A stretch of DNA of 64,000 nucleotides from JAIEPX01 sp963725255 (GCA_963725255.1 CAVRXV010000008.1:1-64000); one strand, 5' to 3'. Shown: positions 44,350-54,689, counted from the first letter of the stretch. Notes: generated by a model not told the origin, from the sequence alone. Translations and numbers: made by a program.

Positions 44350-44905
44350 ACTGTCCTCTTATATCTGTTAGTAGTTTCAATGTGCCAGCTTTCATATCGC
44401 CGCGCAACCCTTTGCCCCTCAAAACAACTTGAGGATAGCTAATGGTCACAACAGATTCGCTTTCTGCTGTTTTTTGATTAGGGTGTACAGTCAATTTATC
44501 GGTTGTGACCACAACGGCGGGTGCGCTCGAACTGACACGATGTTCGATCTGAACTTTGTCGTAAAGGACAACAGTATCGCTGCCTTGAGTGCTAGTGCCT
44601 TTTGTGGCGTGTATGTGCCAGATTTCACCGTGTGGGCCAAAAATATCTAATTCTGGCTCATGAAGTTCTGAGGTGTTTTGGTAAGGGTAATGTTTTGCAC
44701 TGCTCACATGCAGTCTTTCATGAAGATTTCCACTTTTATCTGTGCTGTGGTAACGCGCGCCTATGATATACGCATCGTGATGCTCCGGGTTTACACCTTG
44801 GTTAACTGATCGGCCCGTTTCACCGTTAACTTGCCAAAAGATAAACGCACTGATAGCAATGACGAGTGCAACGAGCGCATAGCTCAGTGCAGTTGAACGA
44901 TTCAC
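44282..44905 (-). CDS. lptC: LPS export protein LptC
   Basis: 207 residues. A single N-terminal membrane helix (YALVALVIAISAFIFWQV) anchors a periplasmic beta-jellyroll (DIFGPHGEIWHIHATKGTST, PQVVLRGKGLRGDMKAGTLK). It passes LPS from LptBFG to LptA. The 3' end overlaps lptA by 68 bp. It directly follows kdsD, with no kdsC between. Confidence 0.9.
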   Translation of the reverse strand: MNRSTALSYALVALVIAISAFIFWQVNGETGRSVNQGVNPEHHDAYIIGARYHSTDKSGNLHERLHVSSAKHYPYQNTSELHEPELDIFGPHGEIWHIHATKGTSTQGSDTVVLYDKVQIEHRVSSSAPAVVVTTDKLTVHPNQKTAESESVVTISYPQVVLRGKGLRGDMKAGTLKLLTDIRGQYEPITHTAQPSDNTHAKLRTAL

Positions 44906-44980
44906 AGGAAAACCAAGTTGTATTTTTTATTTATTAAACAGGGTGTTGCATGTGTTTTATCAAGTAAATTCCGCATGATC

Positions 44981-45973
44981 TTAAAGTCCGGCATTTAAGA
45001 GATCGTGAATGTGAGCAACACCCAGTAAAGTGTGTTGATCGTCGACGACTAAAATGGAAGTGACTTTATGATTTTCCATCATCATTAGGGCGTCATACGC
45101 GAGCATTTGAGGTGATATTTTTTTGTAATTTTGAGTCATCACTTGTTTCATCATAGTGGTATGTAAATCTAGGCCTTGATTAAGGGTACGACGAAGATCA
45201 CCATCAGTGTAAATACCAACGAGATTTCCTGAACTATCTTGTACGGATGTCATTCCAAGTTGTTTTTGAGTCATTTCGATCAAGGCATCTTGAACGTTGG
45301 CTTCGAAATGAATTCGCGGAATGGCTTGTTCGCGTCGCATCACATCTTCGATACGCAGGAGTAAGCGCTTACCTAAATTTCCTGCAGGATGATAGCGTGC
45401 GTAATCTTGAGCGGTGAATCCTTTGGCTTCGAGTAACGTCAGAGCAATAGCATCGCCCATCACTAGTGTTGCCGTTGTGCTAGATGTAGGGGCTAATCCC
45501 AATGGACACGCTTCTTGGACCACGCCAATATTTAAATGAACGTCTGCACGTTTGGCCATTGTTGATGAAGGATTTCCGGTAATGGCTATCATTGGAATGC
45601 GAAGATTTTTGATCAAAGGAAGTAAGCTGACAATTTCAGCAGTTTCGCCTGAATTTGAAATGGTGAGAGCGATATCGCGGTAGGTAATCATTCCCAGATC
45701 GCCATGATTCGCTTCGCCAGGATGCAAAAAGAAAGCGGGTGTACCCGTGCTGGCGAGTGTGGCTGCAATTTTGCCACCGATATGTCCAGATTTTCCCATG
45801 CCGATGACAACGACTCGGCCATCACAACTTAATATCAAGCGGCACGCTTGTGAAAAATTATCGTCGATGCGTTCGATTAATGTAGCAATGGCTTGCATTT
45901 CTGCACGAACGACAGACTTGCCTAATTGGCTCAATTTTTCTGAGGTAAGATCGGTGATTGCGGTAACTTCCAT
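44981..45973 (-). CDS. kdsD: D-arabinose 5-phosphate isomerase
   Basis: 330 residues, full length for KdsD. A SIS domain (VVIGMGKSGHIGGKIAATLA, the STGTPAFFLHPGEANHGDLG substrate loop) is followed by two CBS domains. It makes D-arabinose 5-phosphate for Kdo and LPS core. It starts the kdsD-lptCAB unit. The usual next gene, kdsC (Kdo-8-P phosphatase), is not in this window. Confidence 0.95.
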   Translation of the reverse strand: MEVTAITDLTSEKLSQLGKSVVRAEMQAIATLIERIDDNFSQACRLILSCDGRVVVIGMGKSGHIGGKIAATLASTGTPAFFLHPGEANHGDLGMITYRDIALTISNSGETAEIVSLLPLIKNLRIPMIAITGNPSSTMAKRADVHLNIGVVQEACPLGLAPTSSTTATLVMGDAIALTLLEAKGFTAQDYARYHPAGNLGKRLLLRIEDVMRREQAIPRIHFEANVQDALIEMTQKQLGMTSVQDSSGNLVGIYTDGDLRRTLNQGLDLHTTMMKQVMTQNYKKISPQMLAYDALMMMENHKVTSILVVDDQHTLLGVAHIHDLLNAGL

Positions 45974-46166
45974 AATCTTTGCATTGTATCAGCTTAGCGC
46001 GTGAAAGTCGAGTTTTCTCGGTGTATTTTGCTTTTTCGAACTGTCAGAAATTAATGTAAATACTACCAATAATATTGGATTACTTTGATTAGATTTTTTA
46101 TAGGGTACACATTTTAAAATGAATATGCGAGACTGTGGCGTTAAGAAAATATTTGAGGGGCACTGT

Positions 46167-47936
46167 ATGCTATCGATTCGAAAAGAATTGTTAAACATTT
46201 TTCAATTAGCGATCACCGATTTATTGGGTGGCGGGAATATTATAAAAGAATCGAGTATTCAACGGGCGAGTCGTCCTGAATTTGGTGATTATCAAGGTAA
46301 TTTTGTGATGGGATTTGCTAAAGAGCGCGGAGAAAATCCTAAAGTGATGGCCGATGCGGTGATTCAACGTGTTCTTAGTGCTCAAATTTCCGGGCAATCT
46401 GTTTTTGAGAAATTAGAGAGCGCAGGGCCTGGGTTTATTAATATTACGTTGAGCAAAGATACTGTGGCTCAACACCTCATTGCCTTTAATCCTGAAGAAT
46501 ATTCCGAGGGTGCAGAACACCGCAATAAAACGGTGGTAATAGATTATGGCAGTGCGAACGTTGCCAAAGAAATGCACGTTGGCCATTTGCGATCGACGGT
46601 TATTGGCGATTCCATTGCCCGCATTTTATCGTTTGCGGGATACAAGGTGGTTCGACAAAGCCATTTGGGAGATTGGGGCACTCAATTCGGTATGTTGATT
46701 GAGTATATGGTGGAGCGCAATCTTATTACCGATCAATTGACGGTGATGAGTGATTTAACAGCCTTATATCAACAAGCAAAAGTCGCGTTTGATGCCAGTG
46801 AAGAATTTGCGGGTCGCGCACGAGAACGTGTTGTTAAATTGCAAGGGGGTGACAAAGAAACTTTACAAATGTGGCAACATTTAGTGGATATCAGTCGTCA
46901 ATATTTTGAGAGAATTTATCAGCGTTTAGAAGTGTTGCTGACTCCTGAAGATGATTGTGGTGAAAGTTTTTATAATCCCATGTTGGATGACGTTGTTGCT
47001 GAATTAAAAAAAGCGGGCATTGCAGAAGAAAGCCAAGGTGCAATAGTGATTTTTCTTGAAGGATATATTGATCGAGATAAAAATCCATTGCCGATGATCA
47101 TTCAGAAAACGGACGGAGGATATTTATATTCCACAACTGATTTAGCCGCAGTGAAATATCGAATGAATCATTACAATGCTGATCGATTAGTGTATGTTAC
47201 TGATGCTCGTCAAGAGCAACATTTTAATATGGTTTTTGCAGCAGTAAAACGAACAAGTTGGGCAAAAAAATCGGTTGAATTTCAACACGTACCTTTTGGT
47301 TCAGTGCTTGGAAAAGATAAAAAACCCTTTAAAACACGTAGTGGAGAAACGATTCGTTTAGAATTATTAATTGATGAGGCAATCGATCGCGCCTATAAAA
47401 TTGTGGATGAAAAAAATCCGACTACTAGCGATGAAGAGAAAAAACAAATAGCGCGAATCATTGGAATTGGTGCGCTAAAATATGCTGATTTATGTAATGA
47501 ACGAATTAAAGATTATGTGTTTGATTGGGATATCATTTTGTCATTTGATGGAAATACTGCGCCTTATTTACAAAATGCCTATGTGCGCATTCAATCCATA
47601 TTTCGACGCGGCGAGATTGATGTGAACAATTTAGGGAAAATGAAAAATTTTTCTTCTGATTCTTTAGTCGAACCGATTGAACATGAATTAGCGATTCATT
47701 TGTTGGAATTCCATGAGGTGGTTGCAAGAGTGGTGGAGGATGTGCTTGTTCATAAATTGTGTAATTATCTCTATAAATTGGGTGTGTTATTTCATCGGTT
47801 TTATGAACAATGTAAAATTCTCAATGTTACGGATAAAGATATTCGCGATAGCCGATTGCAGCTGTGTCATAAAGTCAGTATCACGCTGAAGCAGGGCCTC
47901 GATTTATTGGGGGTTGAAGTACTCGATAAGATGTAG
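46167..47936 (+). CDS. argS: Arginyl-tRNA synthetase
   Basis: 589 residues from the ATG at 46167, preceded by GAGGGG at 7 nt; an ATG 48 bp upstream has no such site. Class I synthetase with the N-terminal Add-1 domain, the HIGH motif as HVGH (residues 137-140) and a degenerate KMSK region (PFKTRSGETIRL), typical of ArgRS. The C-terminal anticodon-binding DALR domain includes AYVRIQSIFRR. It is divergent from kdsD. Confidence 0.96.
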   Translation: MLSIRKELLNIFQLAITDLLGGGNIIKESSIQRASRPEFGDYQGNFVMGFAKERGENPKVMADAVIQRVLSAQISGQSVFEKLESAGPGFINITLSKDTVAQHLIAFNPEEYSEGAEHRNKTVVIDYGSANVAKEMHVGHLRSTVIGDSIARILSFAGYKVVRQSHLGDWGTQFGMLIEYMVERNLITDQLTVMSDLTALYQQAKVAFDASEEFAGRARERVVKLQGGDKETLQMWQHLVDISRQYFERIYQRLEVLLTPEDDCGESFYNPMLDDVVAELKKAGIAEESQGAIVIFLEGYIDRDKNPLPMIIQKTDGGYLYSTTDLAAVKYRMNHYNADRLVYVTDARQEQHFNMVFAAVKRTSWAKKSVEFQHVPFGSVLGKDKKPFKTRSGETIRLELLIDEAIDRAYKIVDEKNPTTSDEEKKQIARIIGIGALKYADLCNERIKDYVFDWDIILSFDGNTAPYLQNAYVRIQSIFRRGEIDVNNLGKMKNFSSDSLVEPIEHELAIHLLEFHEVVARVVEDVLVHKLCNYLYKLGVLFHRFYEQCKILNVTDKDIRDSRLQLCHKVSITLKQGLDLLGVEVLDKM

Positions 47937-47984
47937 AACGGGTATTAGCAAAATTCAGGTTATAAGCTATGATAAGAGAGGGGA

Positions 47985-48057
47985 AAGGGGTCAAGTCTTG
48001 ACAAATAGACAAATGCTCATCTTTATTATTTGTCTATTTGTCAAGACTTGACCCCTT
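47985..48057. repeat. Perfect palindrome of the GGGGTCA family, arm type shared with 61431
   Basis: 30-nt arms starting AAGGGGTCAAGTCTTGACAA pair perfectly around a 13-nt loop; flanking GAGAGGGGA and TCCTCTCTC extend the symmetry imperfectly. It sits between argS and mlaF. The arms are nearly identical to those of the element at 61431, with different loops. Confidence 0.9.
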
Positions 48058-48084
48058 CCTCTCTCTCTTACTACGGAGATTGGT

Positions 48085-48894
48085 GTGACATCGGCATTAG
48101 TATCATTGAAAGACGTGCGATTTTCTCGTGGGGATCGCCCTGTCTTTGATAATATCTCCTTGGAAATTCCTCGGGGAAAAATCACAGCGATCATGGGGCC
48201 TAGTGGAACTGGTAAAACCACTTTATTACGCTTGATGAGTGCGCAATTGTATCCTGATCACGGGCAGATCTTGTTCGACGGCATAGATATCCATCAAATA
48301 TCTCAATCAGCATTATTTAAATTACGCCAACGAATGGGAATGTTATTTCAAAGTGGTGGATTGTTTACGAATCTCAGTGTATTTGAAAATGTGGCTTTTT
48401 CATTACGAGAACATACTCGGCTGTCAGATGATATTTTAAATGATATGGTATTAATGAAATTGAATGCGGTTGGATTGCGAGGTGCTCGATGTTTAATGCC
48501 TTCTGAATTATCGGGAGGAATGTCGCGACGAGTGGCGCTGGCACGAGCATTAGCGATGGATCCAGAATTAATGTTTTATGATGAACCTTTTACAGGTCAA
48601 GATCCTATTACGATGGGGGTATTGGTTAAATTAATTAAAGAAATTCATCAGGCTTTAAATTTAACTTCCGTGATTGTTTCGCATGATGTTCAGGAAACAG
48701 CGAGTATCGCTGATTATATTTATATTTTATTTAATGGAAAAATTGCAGGTGAAGGAACCCCGGAGGAATTATTCAAGGATTCTTCTCCTGTAGTACAGCA
48801 ATTTATGCAAGGTTTGCCCGATGGTGTGGTTCCATTTCAATATCCTGCAAAATCCTTCATTGAAGATCTTGCATTAGTCTCTGAGGTTATATGA
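48085..48894 (+). CDS. mlaF: Phospholipid transport ABC ATPase MlaF
   Basis: 269 residues from a GTG with GGAG 7 nt upstream. Walker A GPSGTGKTT, Q-loop MLFQSGGLF typical of MlaF, signature LSGGMSRRVALARAL, Walker B LMFYDEPFTGQDP and switch His SHDVQE. It drives MlaFEDB, which keeps outer-membrane lipid asymmetry. Overlaps mlaE by 4 bp. Confidence 0.96.
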   Translation: MTSALVSLKDVRFSRGDRPVFDNISLEIPRGKITAIMGPSGTGKTTLLRLMSAQLYPDHGQILFDGIDIHQISQSALFKLRQRMGMLFQSGGLFTNLSVFENVAFSLREHTRLSDDILNDMVLMKLNAVGLRGARCLMPSELSGGMSRRVALARALAMDPELMFYDEPFTGQDPITMGVLVKLIKEIHQALNLTSVIVSHDVQETASIADYIYILFNGKIAGEGTPEELFKDSSPVVQQFMQGLPDGVVPFQYPAKSFIEDLALVSEVI

Positions 48895-49673
48895 TTGACA
48901 AAATTTCTCAAATAGGTGCAGTTGGAATTCAACAATTTCAGCAGTTGGGAGCGTCTGGTTTATTTTTAACGAGAATATTATTTCGTTTTCCACGATTGGT
49001 AAGTGGTTTTAAATTACTGGTTGAACAACTGTATGTTGTGGGTGTGCTATCACTATCAATAATTATAGTATCGGGTTTATTTATAGGAATGGTATTAGGA
49101 TTGCAAGGTGTGAATACGTTGCAACGATTTGGCGCCGAAGCTCAATTAGGTCAGTTGGTGGCTCTGAGCGTGGTGCGTGAGTTAGGGCCTGTAGTAACAG
49201 CGCTTTTGTTTGCTGGACGTGCAGGTTCTGCATTGACGGCTGAAATTGGATTAATGCGTGCGACGGATCAAATTTCCAGTATGGAAATGATGGCTGTAGA
49301 TCCTATTTGGCGTGTAATTTCGCCTCGATTTTGGGCTGGGGTTATTTCCATGCCTATTTTAGCAATGATTTTTAATGTTGTGGCGATTTGGGGTGGTTAT
49401 TTGGTCGGTGTGCAATGGTTGGGAATAGATATGGGCGCATTTTGGAACAATATGCAAAGTTCTGTCGATTTTCATCAGGATGTTTTAAATGGCATTATTA
49501 AAACAGGGGTTTTTGGATTCGTGGTGACTTGGATAGCGGTATACCAGGGTTATTATGCGGAACCCACGGCTCCAGGTATTAGCCTGGCAACAACTCGATC
49601 TGTGGTCTATGCTTCATTAGCGGTGTTGGGGTTAGATTTTATTTTGACCGCTGTAATGTTAAAAGGATGGTAA
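48891..49673 (+). CDS. mlaE: Phospholipid transport permease MlaE
   Basis: 260 residues with five to six membrane helices of the MlaE fold (GLFIGMVLGLQGVNTLQRFG; VVRELGPVVTALLFAGRAGS; AEIGLMRATDQISSMEMMAV). It forms the inner-membrane channel with MlaF and MlaD. It overlaps both neighbours. Confidence 0.96.
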   Translation: MIDKISQIGAVGIQQFQQLGASGLFLTRILFRFPRLVSGFKLLVEQLYVVGVLSLSIIIVSGLFIGMVLGLQGVNTLQRFGAEAQLGQLVALSVVRELGPVVTALLFAGRAGSALTAEIGLMRATDQISSMEMMAVDPIWRVISPRFWAGVISMPILAMIFNVVAIWGGYLVGVQWLGIDMGAFWNNMQSSVDFHQDVLNGIIKTGVFGFVVTWIAVYQGYYAEPTAPGISLATTRSVVYASLAVLGLDFILTAVMLKGW

Positions 49674-50152
49674 TCGTGCGAAATCGAACGATGGAGATTT
49701 TTGTTGGCATTTTTATGCTAGCTGGAATGCTGGCTTTATTATTTTTAGCCATTCATGTGAGTGGATTAACACCTGCGTCGCAGAGTGATCATTATCGATT
49801 GGTTGCAGAATTTGATAATGTTGGATCTTTAAAACAACGTGCGCCTGTGCGCATTGCTGGTGTCACTATTGGTCGAGTGGATTCTATCCTGCTTGATCGA
49901 AAATCATTTAGAGCAAAAGTTGTGTTGCTCATTGAGAATCATAACAATAAATTACCAACAGATACTGAAGCACGCATTCAAACCGAAGGGATTTTAGGTG
50001 CAAACTATGTTGCGTTAACACCGGGATTTGATCAAGTTAATTTAACGGAAGGTGGTCAGATTACGATCACACATCCTGCCTTAATTTTAGAAAATTTGAT
50101 CGGTCAAATGCTATTTAAATCGTCAAAGGAGAAGTCAGGTCATGATCACTAA
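49667..50152 (+). CDS. mlaD: MCE-domain lipid-binding protein MlaD
   Basis: 161 residues. One N-terminal membrane helix (IFVGIFMLAGMLALLFLAI) is followed by a single MCE domain (YRLVAEFDNVGSLKQRAPVR, IAGVTIGRVDSI, TEGILGANYVALTPG). It forms the hexameric ring on MlaE. Overlaps mlaE by 7 bp and mlaC by 11 bp; a GTG at 49676 is an alternative start. Confidence 0.95.
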   Translation: MVIVRNRTMEIFVGIFMLAGMLALLFLAIHVSGLTPASQSDHYRLVAEFDNVGSLKQRAPVRIAGVTIGRVDSILLDRKSFRAKVVLLIENHNNKLPTDTEARIQTEGILGANYVALTPGFDQVNLTEGGQITITHPALILENLIGQMLFKSSKEKSGHDH

Positions 50153-50774
50153 TGTTGTAACTCGAAATATTTTCGCGAGTTTGGTACTTTTTTGCAGTGT
50201 TATTGCAAGTAGTGCAATTTATGCGAATGATCCTGCCCCTGTAACGGTGCTAAAAGAATCCACTACTGAAATGTTATCAGCTCTAAAAACTCATCAAGGC
50301 ACTCTGAAAAGTCATCCTAAATATTTAGAAGATCAAATTCGGCGAATTGTTGTACCAAAATTTGATCTGACATCAATGTCTCAGTCTGTGGTCGGACGAC
50401 GTCATTGGGAAGAATCTTCTCCTGCAATGCGACAAGCGTTTATTCGAGAATTTACTGCTCTTGTGATAAATGTTTATTCAGCACCTTTACTCGATTATAA
50501 CGGTGATAAAGTGCAATTTCTTCCACTTCGCGAAGGCATAGAGGGTCAATCTCGAGTTGTTGTGCAAACGATAATTTTGAGACCCACAGGTCAGCGAATT
50601 GCAGTGAATTATAGTTTGAAAAATCTTGGTGGTACTTGGAAGGTGTACGATTTTAGTATTGAAGGCATTAGTATGGTGGCCAGCTATCGATCTCAATTTG
50701 CTGAGGTGTTAGAAACAAAAGGAATGTCAGGACTACTTGCCCAAATCCGTTCTCATAGTAGGGCGCTATCATGA
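50142..50774 (+). CDS. mlaC: Periplasmic phospholipid carrier MlaC
   Basis: 210 residues with a signal peptide (NIFASLVLFCSVIASSAIYA, then NDPAP). MlaC/Ttg2D fold with the conserved IVVPKFDLTSMSQSVVGRRH and WKVYDFSIEGISMV segments. It shuttles lipids between MlaA at the outer membrane and MlaD. Overlaps mlaB by 4 bp. Confidence 0.94.
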   Translation: MITNVVTRNIFASLVLFCSVIASSAIYANDPAPVTVLKESTTEMLSALKTHQGTLKSHPKYLEDQIRRIVVPKFDLTSMSQSVVGRRHWEESSPAMRQAFIREFTALVINVYSAPLLDYNGDKVQFLPLREGIEGQSRVVVQTIILRPTGQRIAVNYSLKNLGGTWKVYDFSIEGISMVASYRSQFAEVLETKGMSGLLAQIRSHSRALS

Positions 50775-51064
50775 GTTTTGCTGGTCAAGAATCTTTCACA
50801 GTAACAGGTGATCTCGTTTTTACGACGGTACCTCGTTGGCGACGAATAGGGCGACAATATATCGATGCGACCGATGAACCGATTTTCGAATTCGACAATA
50901 TCACCCGATGTGATAGTTCAGGGGTGGCTTTGTTGCTTGCCTGGTTGCGTGATGCCAAAGAAAGGGGTAGAGTCATTCGTTTTTCGCAGATGCCAGAGCA
51001 ATTAATCGAAATTGCTCAGGTTTACGGCGTTTTGGATGTGCTGAACAGTAGCCTTACTAATTAA
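50771..51064 (+). CDS. mlaB: STAS-domain protein MlaB
   Basis: 97 residues, a single STAS domain with the DSSGVALLLAWLRDAKERG loop and helix that contacts MlaF and controls its ATPase. Last gene of mlaFEDCB. A BolA/IbaG gene often lies between mlaB and murA in relatives, but only about 90 bp separate them here. Confidence 0.92.
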   Translation: MSFAGQESFTVTGDLVFTTVPRWRRIGRQYIDATDEPIFEFDNITRCDSSGVALLLAWLRDAKERGRVIRFSQMPEQLIEIAQVYGVLDVLNSSLTN

Positions 51065-51152
51065 GCTCATACCGTCTGTCGGCTGATGAGAATCTTTTCT
51101 TAGACAATCTCCATCGTATCAACGTGTGGAGCTATTTTTGCAGGATGAGTCA

Positions 51153-52412
51153 ATGGATAAACTGATTATTAAGGGTGGCAAACCACTCAGCGGCGAAATT
51201 AAAATTTCTGGAGCTAAAAATGCCGCATTACCTATTTTAGCTGCAACTTTATTGGCTCATGAGCCTGTGACCATTGCCAATGTCCCCCATCTCCAAGATG
51301 TAACGACCACCATGCGATTATTAGGGTCTATGGGTGTGCATTTGAGTGTCGATGACCGTATGCAGATCGGTGTAAATTCCTCTAATGTTGAAAATTTTTA
51401 CGCGCCTTACGACTTAGTGAAAACGATGCGCGCATCTATTTTGGTGCTTGGGCCGTTGTTGGCTCGTTATGGAAAAGCAGAAGTTTCTTTACCGGGAGGC
51501 TGTGCAATTGGTTCACGCCCCGTCGATATACATATTAAAGGAATGATAGCATTAGGTGCCGATATTGAGGTTGAAAATGGCTATATTAAAGCGAGTTCAA
51601 AAAATCGTTTGAAAGGCACTGATTTTCTTTTCGATGTGGTGACAGTCACGGGGACTGAAAATTTGATTATGGCAGCCTGTTTAGCAGAAGGTCAGACAAT
51701 CTTACGTAATGCCGCATTAGAACCTGAGGTTGAAGATTTAGCGAAATTTCTCAATACCTTAGGTGCAAAAATATCAGGTGCTGGTTCAGATACAATAATT
51801 ATTGATGGTGTTGAACAACTAGGCGGGGGACACTACACAGTGTTGCCAGATCGCATCGAAGCAGGCACTTATTTAGTTGCTGCTGCGATGACGCGTGGTC
51901 AAATAAAAATTAAAGATATTGATCCTGCGATTATGAGTGCGGTGTTATCAAAACTTCGCGAGGCGGGCGCGGAAATTTCACAAGGTGAAAATTGGATTGA
52001 ATTGACGATGAACAATAATCGTCCTAAAGCAGTGAGTATATCGACTAACCCCTATCCAGCATTTCCGACAGATATGCAAGCTCAAATGATGGCATTGAAT
52101 ACTGTTGCAGAGGGTGTTGCCGTTGTGACTGAAAATGTTTTTGAAAATCGATTTATGCATGTGCAAGAATTACAAAGAATGGGCGCTAAAATTGAATTAA
52201 CAGGCAAGAGCGCTACGTGTTTTGGTGTTGATAAATTAACCGGCGCTCCAGTGATGGCGACGGATTTGCGAGCCTCAGCAAGCTTGGTTTTAGCAGGATT
52301 AGTCGCAGAAGGTGAGACAGTTGTGGATCGAATCTATCACGTTGATCGAGGCTATGAGCGCATTGAAGAAAAACTGACTCAACTAGGCGCGACGATTCAA
52401 CGATCTTCATAA
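51153..52412 (+). CDS. murA: UDP-N-acetylglucosamine 1-carboxyvinyltransferase
   Basis: 419 residues from the ATG at 51153 (MDKLIIKGGKPLSGEIKISG), with AGGA 7 nt upstream; an upstream frame extension from 51126 is unlikely. First committed step of peptidoglycan synthesis. The PEP-adduct Cys117 is in LPGGCAIGSRP, the target of fosfomycin. Full length, no odd features. Confidence 0.97.
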   Translation: MDKLIIKGGKPLSGEIKISGAKNAALPILAATLLAHEPVTIANVPHLQDVTTTMRLLGSMGVHLSVDDRMQIGVNSSNVENFYAPYDLVKTMRASILVLGPLLARYGKAEVSLPGGCAIGSRPVDIHIKGMIALGADIEVENGYIKASSKNRLKGTDFLFDVVTVTGTENLIMAACLAEGQTILRNAALEPEVEDLAKFLNTLGAKISGAGSDTIIIDGVEQLGGGHYTVLPDRIEAGTYLVAAAMTRGQIKIKDIDPAIMSAVLSKLREAGAEISQGENWIELTMNNNRPKAVSISTNPYPAFPTDMQAQMMALNTVAEGVAVVTENVFENRFMHVQELQRMGAKIELTGKSATCFGVDKLTGAPVMATDLRASASLVLAGLVAEGETVVDRIYHVDRGYERIEEKLTQLGATIQRSS

Positions 52413-52500
52413 GCAATCTTCTAATCCCTTGAAGGCAAATAATTTTCCTTAGTCAGGAATTGCTGGCGATTCATAATAATCATAAAATCTAGGATAATTC

Positions 52501-52537
52501 CTTTTTTCTATATAAAGATTCTTTTTTCTATATAAAG
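52501..52537. repeat. Short tandem direct repeat
   Basis: CTTTTTTCTATATAAAG occurs at 52501-52517 and again at 52521-52537, a 20-bp period. It lies in the gap between murA and the next gene and includes TATA-like boxes. A duplicated operator or simple replication slippage could explain it. Confidence 0.6.
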
Positions 52538-52648
52538 TTGTTGACGATCAGTGAGTTAAATATTACTATAAATGTAATAACTCATGTCATGAAGACATAA
52601 AGTTAATAATAAGTTCTTAATTTTAATACTATAGAAAAAGGTGTTTTT

Positions 52649-54599
52649 ATGAAAAAAAAGTGCTCTCGGAGCTCGCAATACGGAGATTAATCCATCTACC
52701 CCTCGTCGACCTGTCTCACAAAATCGTCTGGCCGAAATTCTGTTTCGAAGCACAGCAATTTTGAACAGTGTTGGTACGCCCTCTTTTGCATACTTTGTCC
52801 AACGTTATTCCTTGAATGTTAGAAATGGGATACAGTTATTGAGGGCTGTGAAAAAACACTATGATCCAGAACTTCATTTTCGTAGCAGAGATTTATATGA
52901 GATTTTGAGCACCATCGAGGGGCTCGAAAGTTTTGGTACTTTACTGGAGGAAGGGAGTCTCTCCATCTATGACCAACTTCTCCAAATCTTAGCACGTTGG
53001 CGTGTTCATCATTGGATTATAGGTAATCAGGATTTCATTCTCTGGTGTCATAGACGTCGCGAATATTTACCCACTCTGTTAACACAATATGCGGGTAATC
53101 CCGTTTTGTTACCTGGTGATATGGTCGAACGAACGTTGCCCGCTGTTGATTTTCTATGGCTGGTTGAATTAGTTGGACCAAAGAATGAGGATCAGGTCGG
53201 AATTCGGCTCAATAAAATCTCATCGAAAATATCACGCCCAGAATATGGCAGAGCGTTGCTCAAATTGTCAGCTCAACTTGATCAAATGAACACATTTAAA
53301 GCGATAATTTCTCCATTAGCAGAAGACTCTATAGAAAGTGTGCTTCAGTTTGTTCAACAGCGAAAATCAGTTTTCCAAGATTTATTAGCGGGTAGAACTA
53401 ATCTGATTTTAGATCATTATAGGCAATCGAATCCTCAAGCTGATGCAATCCTTGACGCGGTTTTAGAGGAGAATAAAGGGCTATTAATCCGACTTTTGAA
53501 TTTGCGTAACCATCAGAAGGTTCTACAAAAACAAGCTGCGCGCGAATTTTTGAGTCCTATCATTGAACAACTAAAGATTTTGAAGTCATTCATTACTCCC
53601 TTAGATACAGCGAAAATTGTCGAAATGCTACAATTTTTTACAACCAATCGAAATTTTTTCGCAGTGTTGGCGTTAAATTACAATGCCTTTGATCCAGCTT
53701 TTAGATCATATGTTGATGCAAATCCACAAGCGAAGGATCTTATTGAAAGACTTCAAGCTCATGGTCTGCGACTTCGAGGGCTCTTACAGGTCGAGGATAT
53801 ACGAACTGTTCTCACTGATCCTCAAGCAAAAGAATATTTTCGCCCGCTCGTGAATGATTTATTGACTGGATTTTTCAATGGGCGATGGCAGTTTCTTGCT
53901 CAAATATCAGGAATTAATGATCAGTGGCCTGATCGAGAGAGAGCAATGGTTTGGGTAGCGACTACCATAGAGAAATATCGTGATGAGATGAGACACTTAG
54001 TCGCTGATAAGAAAGAGTGGCGTACCTGGATTAAGCATCATCCTGAATTTCAACCTACTGCGAGCACATTCAGAAATGATTTAATGCAATGTATTGAAGG
54101 ACCGGTGAAATTATCAGAAGAAAGTTTTGTACTGGATTGTGTAACAGGAGATGTACGAGGTTGTGTGGATGTGCGTCCTGGTAAAGTACGGTCCTATGTG
54201 CCTATTATTACATGTCTTTTAGAAGCATTGGGTGATCTAACCGAACACGATACTGTGAATACTATTTCAAAAGATGTGTTGTTATTTAATTTTGTTGCAC
54301 ATCCTAATAATCATGCATTGCTTCAGTTTTTTTATCACGGACTTCAAAGAATCCGTCCCGTTTTAGAAGCTTTTCAAGATCATCAAAATAACAAGGTTGA
54401 TTCTGAAGTTCCTACTTTTAATCCTGCAGTATTGCGTGACCATTCAAATAGTCCCTTGTCAGTAGAGTTACATAGCGATCTGAAATTTAAGCCATTAAAA
54501 CCGAAAGGTATTCGGTTTGATTTTCAAGAGCCGCAACAAAGGGTAGATGAAAACGCTGAAAATCAAGAAACACTACCAGTGACTGTAACGCTGCGATAA
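52649..54599 (+). pseudogene. Large unknown helical protein with A8-tract frameshift at codon 2-4
   Basis: The main frame runs to 54599 and encodes 612 residues from a weak TTG at 52761. It is open further upstream with sensible sequence (SALGARNTEINPSTPRRPVS, QNRLAEILFRSTAI) back to an in-frame TGA. An ATG at 52649 with AAGG upstream is followed by eight A; with seven A the frame would be ATG AAA AAA AGT and continue as a 649-residue protein. As given, the ATG frame stops after 13 codons. The protein is helical, without signal peptide or membrane helices, and no family is recognised; the end is proline/charged. The options are phase variation or transcriptional slippage in the tract, sequence error, or real start at 52761. 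Confidence 0.6.
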
Positions 54600-54689
54600 C
54601 CTTTTAGCCATCACCTCACCGAAGCTCGACACTATGATCACGAAGAGTTAGGTGAGGTGACTAGATTCCAACTGCAGAAACTAGGTTGA

